DNA from: Callorhinus ursinus
Taxonomy: Eukaryota > Chordata > Mammalia > Carnivora > Otariidae
Length of the DNA: 64,000 nt
Assembly (NCBI RefSeq): GCF_003265705.1
Contig: NW_020312968.1
Location: forward strand, 9,733,434 to 9,797,433
Direction: 5' to 3'
The stretch's first letter is position 1. Each line of letters begins with the position of its first letter. The notes under the pieces are model-generated. The model worked only from the letters and a program-made list of their open reading frames with translations. It searched no databases and was not told the origin of the DNA. Of this stretch, positions 11,025 through 21,990 are shown in pieces. A program made the position numbers and the translations under genes.

Positions 11025-13309
11025 GGTAGAATTATCCAGAGTCTTGGAAGTACCTTGGTATACTCATTTAGAGACCTATGTGCAACTGTGTCCGACAGCA
11101 AAATTTCTAGTCTCCCATTCTTCCAGAACCTGGCCTCTCTTCATCAAAAGGCAGACTCTATTGAGTCTCTCTCTGAACCTGACCAGGACTGATGACTGCT
11201 TCAGTGAACAGAATGTGGTAGAAACAATGATTGCTGACTTGTGAGGCTAGGTCAGAGGAGATGTCATTTCCTCCTGGCTCCCTCTTCTGGAGTGTGAGCC
11301 TTCGGAACTCAGCCACCATGCTGTGAGGAAGTCCACACCAACTCTCTGAGAAACCACGTGGGAAAGCAGAAATGGAGAAGAGCTGAAACTCCAGACAACA
11401 GCCAGCATCAACTGCTAGATGTGTGTGAGTGAGCTCTCAGGAGAGTCCAGCCGCCAGCCTCCAAGGCCTCCAGCAGAGTCCCCAAACATTGGTTATAATC
11501 TTAAACTGCTCAAGTCTACAGAGCTGGGCGAAGGTGGGGCCCACCCTCTAGCTGCAAAATCCTCTGCCACTTTACAAGAGCGGGTACTCTGTGCAATGAA
11601 GTCAGAGAGTTTCATTGGTTTCTCTCAGAAGCTCTTGGAAAAAGCAAAAAAAATATATATATATATATCCTTTTGGCCTCAAATCAAAAGCCTCTGGGGA
11701 AAAAGTCTCCAAGTGTACAAGAGAGAATTGTCTAGCAAACATAGACCCAGGGCTCCCAGCCGGAAGACTGGCTGAGAAGGAATGTTCTCTGGGACCCTGA
11801 ATACACCTCTCCAGCCCATATTATTTGGGTGAATATGCAGCTGACAAGATTTCAAGAAACACGTGGACAGCAAAATCGCAGACCAGTGGCAGACTCAGGA
11901 GCAAAGAACAAAACTGAGTGTTAGGTCTGTTACAGAAGCCTGGTGGGGAGCAGATTTCCTCATGGCCCCATCGCTGTCACTGTCCTTCACCAGTCAGGTT
12001 CCTATTCTTAGTTTGCAGTATCTCCGTTGTTGCCAAAGAGAACTCTCAACTGGCTGAGTAATTACAGTGGCCCAGAATAGCACCTTTGAAGCCTGGAAGA
12101 GCTAGACGGCAGGCATTGCTCAATTGTTAAGTGAAACAGGGCGGGTAGGAGGGAGATCCTGAGCACTGAGGATCCAAGGACCTGCCTGTAACACCACCTT
12201 CCTTTTTACCTAGGGAAAAAGTTGGAATAGCCAGTTTGTTGCAAAAAACAATGCTTTAGGGAAGGAGAAGCAAATGCAAAGTAGGGAGCTATTACAAACT
12301 AGCCAAAAAAAAAAGTTTTATCCATTTATTGTCTTTTAGTCATTTTGCCAGATTAAAAAAAAAGGGAAATAGTTTTGTTGTCTTGTAGTTATAAAAATTA
12401 ATGTTTTCTCACTATAAAAAATTCAGATGTAAAGTATAAAAAAAAGAAGGTGAAAAGTCCCTAGTAATTCCATTATCCAAAGCTCAGTGATACACTTTCA
12501 TTTTTTGGTGTTTTCCAGTACACAGCTCGTATTTGCCACCCAGAACTTTTCCAGCAGGAGTTTCCTCTAGGAAAATTTTTCCCAAACTTCTTCTTGGACA
12601 TATTCTCTCCCCCTGGTTCTCAGCCTGGTGGTGTAGGGATTGCTTGGATGTCAGCTCCATGGCTGGGTCTCTAATAATTTCAGCTAACCATTAAAGCCCT
12701 CCCCCTGGTCAAGGAATTTGGTTCAGGAGTGGTCATGTGACCCAAGCCAGTCCAGCGAGAGTACAGTTCATGTCTTTTTCTGCGGCACTGAAACAAAGAG
12801 GCTCTCTAGGTCCTACTGGACTTTAATGAGGAAACACATAACCCAGGGACTGTTGGCAGCTCTCTTGGGATCATGAGAAAAGAAACAACTCCATGGAATG
12901 CAGGAAAGAGACAGAAAGAAGCCAGGTCCTCTGGGATATTACTGAGCCCCCGGAAAGCCTGCCTTTTCAGCTACAGGAATCAATAACTTACTTTATTGTT
13001 CAATCAGCTTTGAGTCAAGTTTGCAGTTAACTAGCAGTGGGGGAAGTATTCTAATCAATATCCATACCTTCACACGTCTTTCTGGCATACAGCCCCCTCC
13101 ATCCCACCCCCACACTTAGGGTTTTATGGGAAAACAGGGCTTGTAATATCTTTTCATGTCAAGAAATATAGACCTACATAATAATGCTGTCTAATGTCCT
13201 TCTTGCCATTTATATCTCTACCTACATGCCATCTCAGTCAGGCTTTTCTTGACCTACTTAACCTAAAGTAGCCCCCTCCCCCATCACTCTCAATCACACT
13301 CCCTTTTGA
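11025..13309. other. Intergenic, no gene seen
   Basis: No protein or repeat family recognised with confidence. It includes a short (AT)n tract at about 11652-11668. Open frames up to 118 codons (11419-11775) have no recognisable similarity. Confidence 0.5.
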
Positions 13310-13486
13310 TTTTTTTAAAAAGATTTCATTTATTTATTTGAGAGAGAGTGAGAGAGAGCACATGAGCAGGGGGGGAGGGGCAGAGGGAGAGGGAGAAGCA
13401 GACTCCGCGCTGAGCAGGGAGTCCATGCGGGGCTCCATCCCAGGACCCTGAGATCATGACTGAGCCAAAGGCAGATACTTAACCCA
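13310..13486 (-). mobile_element. can-SINE lacking its head
   Basis: Minus-strand SINE whose right end stops at GGCAGATACTTAACC, without the usual GAGCCACCCAGG head. It is followed within 25 bases by a plus-strand SINE. Confidence 0.9.
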
Positions 13487-13510
13487 GAATTCTTATAAAG
13501 TAGGTGCTCA

Positions 13511-13697
13511 GGGACACCTGAGTGGCTCAATCGGTTAAGTGGCTGCCTTCGGCTCAGGTCATGATCCCAGGGTCCTGGGATTGAGTCCTGCATCAGGCTC
13601 CTTGCTCAGTGGGGGGTCTGCTTCTCCCCCTCTCTCTGCCTCTGCCTCTCTCTCTCTCTCTCTGTGTCAAATAAACAAAATCTGTAAAAAAAAAAAA
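13511..13697 (+). mobile_element. can-SINE, opposite orientation to the preceding one
   Basis: Plus-strand SINE (GGGACACCTGAGTGGCTCAA... A run) bounded by AAAGTAGGT(G/A)CTCA at 13497-13510 and 13698-13711. Confidence 0.95.
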
Positions 13698-14105
13698 AAA
13701 GTAGGTACTCAATAAGTGCTTTTTAATGAATGACAGAATGTCTGAATATTTCATATATATACCATCATTTATTTACACCAAGTCCTTACTGTTGGATATT
13801 TAAGTTATTTCCAAGTCTTCACACATAAAAACAGCTCTGTGACATCTTCATACATTTTTCCTTAGTATAAATTCTTGAAGCAGAACTGTGGATCCAAGCC
13901 AAAAGGATTTTGATGTATACTGCTATGTTGTCTTACAGACAGTCTGTACCAATTTATACTCCCACTACAAAACGTAAGACTCTAAGGCTCCACATCCTGC
14001 CCCACAGAGGAAAACCAGTATCTCTTTGTTGTTTTATTTTCATGTCATTATTAGTGGAGCTAAGTATTTTTTCATATATTCATTAGTTAGGTGCATTGCT
14101 TTTTT

Positions 14106-14297
14106 AAAAAGATTTTTTATTTATTTATTTGACAGAGAGATAGAGAGCACAAGTAGTCAGAGTGGCAGGCAGAGGGAGAGGGAGAAGCAGGCTCTCCGCT
14201 GAGCAGGGAGCTGGATGTAAGGCTCCATCCCAGGACCCCAGAATCATGACCTGAGCCGAAAGCAGTTGCTTAACCGACTGAGCCACCCAGGCACCCT
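14106..14297 (-). mobile_element. can-SINE (SINEC)
   Basis: Minus-strand element ending GAGCCACCCAGGCACCCT. Flanked by GGTGCATTGCTTTTT at 14090-14104 and 14298-14312. Confidence 0.95.
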
Positions 14298-15310
14298 GGT
14301 GCATTGCTTTTTAAAGAAAGTTTATCCTTTGCCCATTTTTCTATTGGGCTTTCAGCTTTCCTTATTGATATGAAATAATGTTTTTAAAAGAATAGATTGA
14401 AGGCATTAAGCTACACTTTTGTATGATTTTAATATCCAGACATCTAGATCTGAGCCTTCAGACAGTCACAGAAGTTAGAAAGTTTAGCTGCAATTTCTGG
14501 TTCTTTCCTTGTTGGTGGGCTTTTCAGAGAGGGAAATGATAGGATCCCAAGGTAGTAGAGGCCAAGTGGCTGCACTTGATTCTCAAAGAGGTGGTAGGCA
14601 TGGCTAAAGTAATGGGCAGCAGAGGGCATCCGTAATCATCAGTCTGACTTGCAGAGGTCTTTGGCATGGGCTAGTTGATCATAGTGTCCTCAGAACATAT
14701 AGAGATGGCTAGCCTTCAAAAATCTTCTTTGATTTGTATAAGCCAAAAGCTTTTATTTTGGTAAAGAGACGTGAATAATCATAATGGATTGTGAGCAGTT
14801 GTGAGCAGTTCATACACCCAACACCCCTTGGATGAGGAGGCGGCTGGGCCCATTGAGGAAAGAACTTGCTACACCACTAGAAATTTAAACCTCCCAGCCT
14901 TCCTCCAAGGGACCTGAGGTGATTTATCAGATGACCATGGGTTGGAAAAAGAAGAAATAATCAGACTTTTGGAGGATTACTGATCATTTATTTAAAATGA
15001 ATTACTGATTTGAATTGATTCTACGTTCTTGTGACCCAAAATACCACTGTTGCCCACCAGTTAGAGGACTTATGGAGGTCAGATAATCAATGGGCTTCAG
15101 GTCCATCTCATGGTGGCCCTGGTAGGTCCCTGAACTCACCTATAGTTTTCCCTCCATTTCAAGAATGCACAGTTGGATTCAATCTACACAGTAACTGGCA
15201 GAATCCCCAAAGGACTGTAGTCATATCTACCCATCCATCCATCCATCCATTCATCTTACTACCACTACAGCTACTATTCTACTATAATTAATAATCAGAA
15301 AATATCAAAA
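14298..15310. other. Intergenic, no gene seen; short CATC repeat
   Basis: No gene recognised. A short (CATC)n microsatellite lies at about 15232-15250. Confidence 0.5.
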
Positions 15311-15507
15311 AGGGGCGCCTGGGTGGCTCAGTCATTAAGCGTCTGCCTTTGGCTCAGGTCATGATCCCAGAGCCCTGGGATAGAGTCCCACATCGTTCCC
15401 TGCTCAGCGGGAAGTCTGCTTCTCCCTCTCCCTCTGCCCCTGCTTACGTTCCCTCTCTAGCTGTCTTTCTCTCTCTGTCAAATAAATAAATAAAATCTTT
15501 AAAAAAT
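15311..15507 (+). mobile_element. can-SINE (SINEC)
   Basis: Starts GGGGCGCCTGGGTGGCTCAGTC and ends AATAAATAAATAAAATCTTTAAA, followed by TATATATC. Confidence 0.95.
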
Positions 15508-15534
15508 ATATATCAAACAAGGCACTATGATCGC

Positions 15535-15652
15535 AATAATAACAGCTACCTCCTATTGAGTATTATGTATCAAAGACTGGTCTAAGCTCTTTATATGGAT
15601 TTACTCACTTGTTTCTCATGACACAGAGATCGCTAGGAACTTACCTCATTTT
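15535..15652 (+). mobile_element. MIR fragment
   Basis: ATTGAGTATTATGTATCAAAGACTGGTCTAAGCTCTTTATATGG resembles the MIR core ('actatgtgccaggcactgttctaagcgcttt'). Old and partial. Confidence 0.6.
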
Positions 15653-15683
15653 GTTCATTTTTTTCTCTTCCTTTCTTTCTTCC

Positions 15684-16009
15684 TTTCTTTCTAGAAAGAG
15701 AGAGAGCAAATGTGAATGTGAGCAGGAAGGAGCAAAGGGAGAAGGGTAGAGAAAATCTCAAGCAGGCTCCACACTCAGTGTGAACCTGACTCGGGGCTCA
15801 ATCTCGCAACCCTGAGATTATGACCTGAGCTGAAATTAAAGGGTCCAACGCTCAACTGACTGAGCCACCCGCCCCCCCCCTTTATTTAAGTAGGCTCCAC
15901 TCCCAGCATGGAGCCCAATTCGGGGCTCAAACTCACAACCCTGAGACCAAGACGTGAGAGCTGAGATCAAAAGTCAGAAGCCTGACCCACTGAGCCACCA
16001 CAGGCCCCT
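15684..16009 (-). mobile_element. Two adjoining old can-SINEs
   Basis: Minus-strand head-like ends GACTGAGCCACCC at about 15859 and CACTGAGCCACCACAGGCCCC at about 15990. The first reads as a nearly full element, the second as a shorter one. The pair is flanked by TGTTCATTTTT at 15653 and 16008. Confidence 0.8.
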
Positions 16010-16590
16010 GTTCATTTTTGAGGCCTTAGAGACAAGGCACTCAATTAAGTGCATATTACAGGAAGGCCTATGACTGGTTTGTCTGGTTGTTGATGATAGT
16101 CTTAAATAGACCTTCCCCGTAGGCAAGAGCTTTGGGCTGTTCTTTGAATTTCTCTCCTCTTCTCCAGGGCTGACACATGGCCTGTTGACTCTCTCCCTGC
16201 CTGAGGTCCAGGTATGTGGAGAAGTCTGTTTGGACAGGGTTCAGGCTGCTCTGTAGCGTTCTAGTTCTTAAACGTGGGTGTTTGCCCTCAGCCTCATCAG
16301 CAGTAGCTATGGGTGAGGGATGACCCACAAGCAAGGGAGACACACCCAGCCATGTCACTTGTGTCACTATGGGGTTGCAGTGACCTGCAGCTTTGTCTCC
16401 CACTTACCCCAAAATATCTGGCACCTAAACATGCAGAGAAGGAAGCTCTATTTGTCCTAGAAGGCGTTTAACCATTATTTGTTTGGGGTTTTAATATCTT
16501 CTCTTCACTCTCAAAAAGGATCCTCATAATTCTGGAATGTTAGCCAGAGGAGTTCAAAAGGTAGTGATAATCAAAATAATGGTTTTTGAA
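16010..16590. other. Intergenic, no gene seen
   Basis: A minus-strand open frame of 111 codons (16068-16403) has no recognisable match or exon signals. Confidence 0.5.
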
Positions 16591-16865
16591 CCTCCAAGGT
16601 ATTATGCTACGTGAAAGAAGCCAGACACAAAAAGGTCACGTATTGTAGGATTCCATTTATATGAAACATCCAGAATAGGCCACTCTGTAGAGAAAGCAGA
16701 CTAGGGCTGGCCAGGGGCTAGGGGAGGGGTGCATGGAGAGTAACTGCTTAATGGAAACAGGGTTTCCATGTGGGGCGATGAAAATGTCGTGGAACTAAAT
16801 GTTTGCCCAACATCGCGAATGTACCAAGGGCCCCTGAATTGTACACCTTAAAATGGTTAATGGGG
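16591..16865 (+). mobile_element. LINE-1 3'-end remnant
   Basis: Contains AGGATTCCATTTATATGAAACATCCAGAATAGG and ends ATTGTACACCTTAAAATGGTTAATGG, typical of L1 3' ends. Confidence 0.75.
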
Positions 16866-16869
16866 GGAG

Positions 16870-17038
16870 AAGGGTGCCTGGCTGGCTCAGTTTGTTAAGC
16901 GTCTGCCTTCGGCTCAGGTCATGATCCCAGGGTCCTGGGATTGAGCCCCACATCGGGTGCCCTGTTCAGCAGGGAGTCTGCTTCTCCCCGCCCCCCACTT
17001 GTGCTCTCTCTCACTCAAATAAATAGATAAAATCTTTA

Positions 17039-17040
<2 letters not shown>
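16870..17040 (+). mobile_element. can-SINE (SINEC)
   Basis: Plus-strand element starting AGGGTGCCTGGCTGGCTCAG and running into a CA microsatellite at its tail. Confidence 0.93.

Positions 17041-17072
<32 letters not shown>
17041..17072. repeat. (AC)16 microsatellite at SINE tail
   Basis: Sixteen uninterrupted AC units directly after the SINE tail. Probably expanded from the tail and likely polymorphic. Confidence 0.97.
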
Positions 17073-17076
<4 letters not shown>

Positions 17077-17665
17077 AGGAAGCCAACATACATTGGTGGT
17101 AGGCTTGGCTCATATTTGTGTAGTACATCGGGCCAGTCACTTAAACTGATTCTTAAGAAACCTTTTGTTCCTCTCAGTCACACTTTGTGAGCAGAACTAC
17201 TGCTATCCCATTTTTGCAGAGGAGACTGAGCCTCAGGCAATGTAGCCTGGGTCACAGGACCAGTGAGTATCTGCAGCCAGATCTCTGAACTGAGGACGGG
17301 GGTGACTGGCTCTACCCCAGGCTCTCGGGCTCCCTCTCCTAGGACCCTTTTCCTCTCTTAGCACAATTATCTGTGCAGCTAACAACAAAATGATGGGTAG
17401 GCTGAAGGCATGGCCTCCCCTTCCCATCCCACAGAATGAGCACTTCTCTTCTTCCATGTGACCCTCTTTGAACCCAGTTTGTCCGAAAGCAGAAGAGTGT
17501 AGCATTGGCTTCCTCACTTCTCTGTCACCTGCATAATCTATGGATGGGTAAGTAATGACTAATTTATGAAATGTTAATTAATTTAGGCCTGAAGAAGAAC
17601 GTAGGCACAGGCACAAGTCCAGCAGCTGGGCCTAAAACTATTATCTAATCCCCTGGAATATACTA
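17073..17665. other. Intergenic, no gene seen
   Basis: CACTTAAACTGATTCTTAAG... CCCATTTTTGCAGAGGAGACTGAGCCTCAGG resembles MIR-type sequence at about 17110-17290. Nothing else recognised. Confidence 0.5.
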
Positions 17666-17681
17666 GACAACATTCTATTTC
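17666..17681. repeat. Target-site duplication, left copy, of the COX7A2 retrocopy
   Basis: GACAACATTCTATTTC, identical to the right copy at 18154-18169. This is the hallmark of L1-machinery retroposition. The insert lies exactly between the two. Confidence 0.95.
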
Positions 17682-18153
17682 TTTTTTTTTTTTATGGTAA
17701 AGTCTGCTTTATTGGTGGCAGTTAGTATAAGTCAATAAATATTGATCCCCAAAGAATTCATTTATTTATCTGGTCCATAGAGAGCTGAATGAAACTGAAC
17801 CAACTGCCTGCTGAGATGATAAACTGAAGTCAATCCTGCTTCTTGGGAAATGAAGCCATAGCTAGCTGATATATGGCATATGCTGTTCCACCAACTGTAA
17901 GGATCATAGTGGCTCTATACAGGAGGGCATCAGCTACTCCACCCTTTAGATGCACTGGAATTCCATTATCCTCCTGAAATAGCTTTTGTTTCTCTGGAAC
18001 TTTATTTTCAAACTGCCTGCGTGAAGCAGTACTATGGTCCTCTGGGCAATCTGACGAAGAGCCAGCAGATTCCACATCTTGGCTCAGTTACTACCCACCA
18101 ACCGCGACAACCGACCACCAGGAACGAAAGTCCCCGCACCGGAACCGGAACTC
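17682..18153 (-). pseudogene. COX7A2P: Processed COX7A2 retrocopy (full-length, frameshifted)
   Basis: An intronless copy of cytochrome c oxidase subunit 7A2 mRNA. Its mature-protein part reads TASRRQFENKVPEKQKLFQE, then DNGIPVHLKGGVADALLYRA and TMILTVGGTAYAIYQLAMAS, ending FPKKQD with a TGA stop at 17830-17832. An ATG at 18077-18075 starts MWNLLALRQIAQRTI, the presequence. One base is missing at about 18032-18034 (ACCATAGTACTG where the parent has an extra A), so presequence and mature part are out of frame. A GC-rich 5' leader, an AATAAA (17708-17713) and a poly(A) tract (T run from 17682) show it copies a whole mRNA. A 16-base direct repeat flanks it. The parent COX7A2 is a 7A subunit of complex IV in the inner mitochondrial membrane. 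This copy is unlikely to make the normal protein. The symbol is descriptive only. Confidence 0.95.
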
Positions 18154-18169
18154 GACAACATTCTATTTC
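18154..18169. repeat. Target-site duplication, right copy, of the COX7A2 retrocopy
   Basis: GACAACATTCTATTTC, identical over 16 bases to 17666-17681. The retrocopy's 5' end begins at the adjacent base 18153. The perfect match suggests a fairly recent insertion. Confidence 0.95.
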
Positions 18170-18916
18170 CTTAGGGAATTTTTCAGAAGGCATTTCCCCA
18201 GACCAGGTCCACAAATATGAACTCTGCAATCACCTTACTGACAAAGGTAGCCAGCCATCCCTCCAAAATCCCATTTGGTCCTTTTTCAGCAGAATTTCAA
18301 GATCTAACCAACACAAATATATCTGCCACCCTTCCCCAGATCTCTTTTTCTTGTTCCAACCCATTCCAACAGTAATAGCCACAGAAAACAGGACTTGAAG
18401 AGGAATACTCATTAGTTCCCTTGAGAACCACATGAAACCTCTGGTCTGTCTTGTCAAGTAAGTGGCAAACCATCCCAAGGGGGCTGCAGAGTTCCTTCTT
18501 TGTATTCAGGACCCTGGCTTCCTTTGCAGATGCCTGGATGCTGCACACTGCTTGGGGATGGGAGGGGGTAGGGAATGCAGGGAAGAGGGGAGCTAGGGTT
18601 GCAAACTCAGTGCACTCCGCCATAACGAAGGCCAGATGAGTAAGGTGGGTGCTGTCTGTATGGGGCAGCAGACACCCAGCTCCGGCCTGCAATTATGCAC
18701 AGACGTGAGCCCAGAACTGCCAAATCTACCATTTTGTAAAGAAACATCCCACATGTGAACTTGTGCGTAAAATCTGCTGATGTTTAAATTTAAGAAAATT
18801 TCATTGCCCAGTGTAGGCCAAAGAAGTTTGTGAACTAAGTTCTGTGGATTCTGGCAATATGCAGGCCCAACTCTAAAGTACTATTTTATTTACTTATTTA
18901 TTTTTTGTAAATTGAA
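18170..18916. other. Intergenic, no gene seen
   Basis: Overlapping open frames at 18230-18692 on the minus strand do not resemble any protein I know. Confidence 0.5.
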
Positions 18917-19110
18917 GGGCGCCTGGGTGGCTCAGTCAGTTAAGCATCCAACCCCTGGTTTCGGCTCAGGTCATGATGTCGAGGTCGTGGGATTGAGTCC
19001 AACATGGGCCTTTGCACTCAGCATGGAGTCTGCTTCAGATTCTCCCTCTCCCTCCTGCTCATTCTCTCTCTTACTCTCTCAAGTAAATGAATAAATAATA
19101 TCTTTTTAAA
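18917..19110 (+). mobile_element. can-SINE, older variant
   Basis: Starts GGGCGCCTGGGTGGCTCAGTCAGTTAAGC with the longer spacer. Flanked by TTGTAAA(T/C)TGAA. Confidence 0.95.
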
Positions 19111-19156
19111 AATTGTAAACTGAAAGCCATACAACATGATCCACAAACTATTTCAA

Positions 19157-19355
19157 GGGGCATCTGGGTGGCTCAGTCATTAAGCATCTGCCTTCAGCTT
19201 GGGTCACGATCCTGGGGTCCTGGGATCGAGGCCCGCATTGGGCTCCCTGCTCCGCGGGAAGCCTGCTTCTCCCTCTCCTGCTCCCCCTGCTTGTGTTCCC
19301 TCTCTTGCTGTGTCTCTCTCTGTCAAATGAATAAATAAAATCTTTAAAAAAAAAA
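19157..19355 (+). mobile_element. can-SINE (SINEC)
   Basis: Starts GGGGCATCTGGGTGGCTCAG, ends ATAAATAAAATCTTTAAAAAA, and is flanked by ACT(A/G)TTTCAAG. Confidence 0.95.
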
Positions 19356-19359
19356 AAAC

Positions 19360-20040
19360 TGTTTCAAGACATCCTATGAAAGGGGCTTCTAGATGGAGAA
19401 ACAGGAAGACTGGACTGAGAAACAGAAAACCTTGTTTTGAATCCAAACTATATGTGTGATTTAAAAGCTGAAGGATTCTGAGCAAGTTACATAATGAAGT
19501 TATGGATTACTTATAAAATTAGCAGAGCTATAACTGCCACTCCCACCATGCAGGGCTGTTACGAAGAACCAATCTGACTATCCATTCAGGAAATTCCTAC
19601 ACCAATAATTTACAGTGTAAACTTCTGAAAGTCAGAAAATGGATCATATTCAGAACATAGTGCTTTTGTTTATCTGCACACAGACACACTCAATAAATAC
19701 TTTTAATTGACTTAGCTTGCCAAAATTCCTGCGATAATCCAAATTTCAGGAATTAATCTTTTTAATGATCTACAAAATAATTGGTGTGACTATTAAGCAT
19801 AATTTGCACAGTGACTAATTAGTGCTAAAACTATTTACCAAAGTTCCCAGACTTAGTGAAATTACATGTTACTGTGTAAATTTTTATCTGATAGAGGCAC
19901 AAATCATTTCTGTCTTGTGAAAAAGATATCTACAAAAGTAATCATTTACTGTTCTATAGGATATTAACCAGCTTTTTATGTAACAGAATTCTTATTGTAA
20001 TATTCCTCAATTAATTGCTTATATGTACCTAGCTCCCCAA
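19360..20040. other. AT-rich intergenic, no gene seen
   Basis: No recognisable gene, RNA or clear repeat. Confidence 0.5.
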
Positions 20041-20046
20041 ATGCTT

Positions 20047-20250
20047 TTTTTTTTTTTTAAAAAAAGATTATTTATTTATTTGACAGAGAGAGACACAGCA
20101 AGAGAGGGAACACAAGCAGGGCGAGTGGGAGAGGGAGAAGCAGGCTTCCCGCTGAGCAGGGAGCCCCATGAGGGGCTCAATCCCAGGACCCTGGGATCAT
20201 GACCTGAGCCGAAGGCAGACGCTTAACAACTGAGCCACCCAGGTGCCCCC
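20047..20250 (-). mobile_element. can-SINE, first of a same-direction pair
   Basis: Minus-strand SINE ending GAGCCACCCAGGTGCCCCC. Followed by CTCAAATGCTCTTTA and a second SINE of the same orientation. Confidence 0.95.
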
Positions 20251-20265
20251 CTCAAATGCTCTTTA

Positions 20266-20468
20266 TTTTTTTTTTAAGATTTTATTTATTTATTTAATTG
20301 ACAGAGAGAGAGACAGAGAGAAAGGGAACACAAGCAGGGGGAGTGGGAGAGGGAGAAGCAGGCTTCCCGCGGAGCAGGGAGCCCGATGTGGGGCTCGATC
20401 CCAGGACCCTGGGATCTTGACCTGAGCTGAAAGCAGTCGCTTTACCGACTGAGCCACCCAGGCGCCCC
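20266..20468 (-). mobile_element. can-SINE, second of a same-direction pair
   Basis: Minus-strand SINE ending GAGCCACCCAGGCGCCCC. It is bracketed by two copies of CTCAAATGCTCTTTA (20251 and 20469), with a third related copy before the first SINE (CCAAATGCTTTTT, about 20037). Confidence 0.95.
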
Positions 20469-20484
20469 CTCAAATGCTCTTTAA

Positions 20485-21149
20485 ACCAGTATGAACACCT
20501 TACTGGTTCCTTCATTAAGTAATGTACTGAATAAAATCTTTGACATGTATTCATTTTATATTTGCATGAAAATCATAATTTCATCCTCTTGAAAATGATG
20601 CTTTGAGTTTGTCTTTTCCTAGCCAAACTAAATTCTTAGCAGTTTTTCTTGACTTGTTTTACTAATGTTCTCCAGTTTATATCAGTGGTATCAGAATTGA
20701 AGTTTAAACTGGGTCCTGTGTCAGCAAATCATTAGGTCACTGGTATGCTTTTGTAGAAGACACACATTACATTTTAATTTATTCCTCCCTCACTTATTCA
20801 TTCCATTTTTCCAACAAACATTTCTGGAATATATGCAGGGCACTGAAGAGGACACAAAGATGAGTCAGTCCCACACATGCTCCCCTTGAAGAAGCTTAGA
20901 GGTGAGTGGGAAGTATAGGTGTACTTTGATAACTAGAGTATTGAAGAATATAGATAAAGAACTATGGGAGATTATTGAAGGAATTGGTGTTATCAGAGGT
21001 CACAGAGGCATCAGAGAAGGCCTGACAGAAAATGTGACATGCTAGCTGGACCTAGAAGGATGAGTAGGATTTTGAAAGATGGTGAAGAAAAGGGAAGCAT
21101 ATTCTCAGCTGAAGGAACAGCAGAGAATTCAAGAAATGTATTGGTCAAC
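20485..21149. other. Intergenic, no gene seen
   Basis: Nothing recognised beyond weak, old repeat-like sequence near 20850-20900. Confidence 0.45.
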
Positions 21150-21990
21150 TGATATCAACTTTTTTTGGTTCCCCGACCAAATTCCAATGTGTGTGGGGTG
21201 GGGATTGGGGGGAAGCTCCTCACACACAACACCAAGCAATTCTCAACTACCACTTGGGTGTCGCAGAATTCAAGTCAGTTCTGACATTGTCCACCCAGAG
21301 ATAGCGTCAGGTTCCACAGGCTAAAGATTCAGTCACTCCACTCACTTCAGATGCCAGTCACAAGCCCCAGGTTGTTACTTGTGCTTCTGATCCACTGGCT
21401 ACAGATTCGAGGTTCTAACCATCCCCTCCTCAGGTTCCTTTAATGTGCTAGAACAGCTCACAGAACTCAGGGAAACACTTAACTTATGTTACCAGTTTAT
21501 TAAAGAATATGATAAAGGATACAAATCAACAGCCAGATACATAGGGCAAGGTAGGGGGTAATTTTGTGGAATTACCATGCCCTCTCCTGGGTGCCACTCT
21601 CCCTGCATCTCCACGTGTTCACCAATCAGGAAGCTCTCTGAACCCAGCCCTCTTGGGTTTTTATGGAGGTTCCAATGCATAGTCATGATTGACTAAGTCA
21701 TTGCTCATTGGCTGGTTCCACTTGGGGGGGTGGGCACTGAAGGTTCCAATACTCTAATCACATGGCTGGTTATCTTGGCAACCAGCCCTCATCCATGAGT
21801 GGGAACTAAAAGTCACCTTGTTAATATAACAGAAGATTCCTTTATCACTCTGAACACTTAGGAAGTTCCAAGAGTTTGGGGGGCTGTGAACCAGGAACTG
21901 TGGACAGAGACCAACATGAAAAATATATTTTGGTTATCTGAATGACCAACTATATATTTCTTATAAATGACATTATCACAGTTGGGAACA
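21150..21990 (+). mobile_element. LTR-like repeat, copy 2
   Basis: Same repeat and direction as 7310-8250: TTCTCAACTACCACTTGGG, GATGCCAGTCACAAGCCC, CTCACAGAACTCAGGGAAACACTTA, GAAGTTCCAAGAGTTTGGGG, ending CTTATAAATGACATTATCACAG. Probably an old solo LTR. No internal viral genes in between. Confidence 0.65.

Noticed and set aside
7310..21990. A complete provirus bounded by two LTRs
   Set aside because: The two LTR-like copies are old and diverged, and the 13 kb between contains SINEs, a COX7A2 retrocopy and no viral gene remnants.
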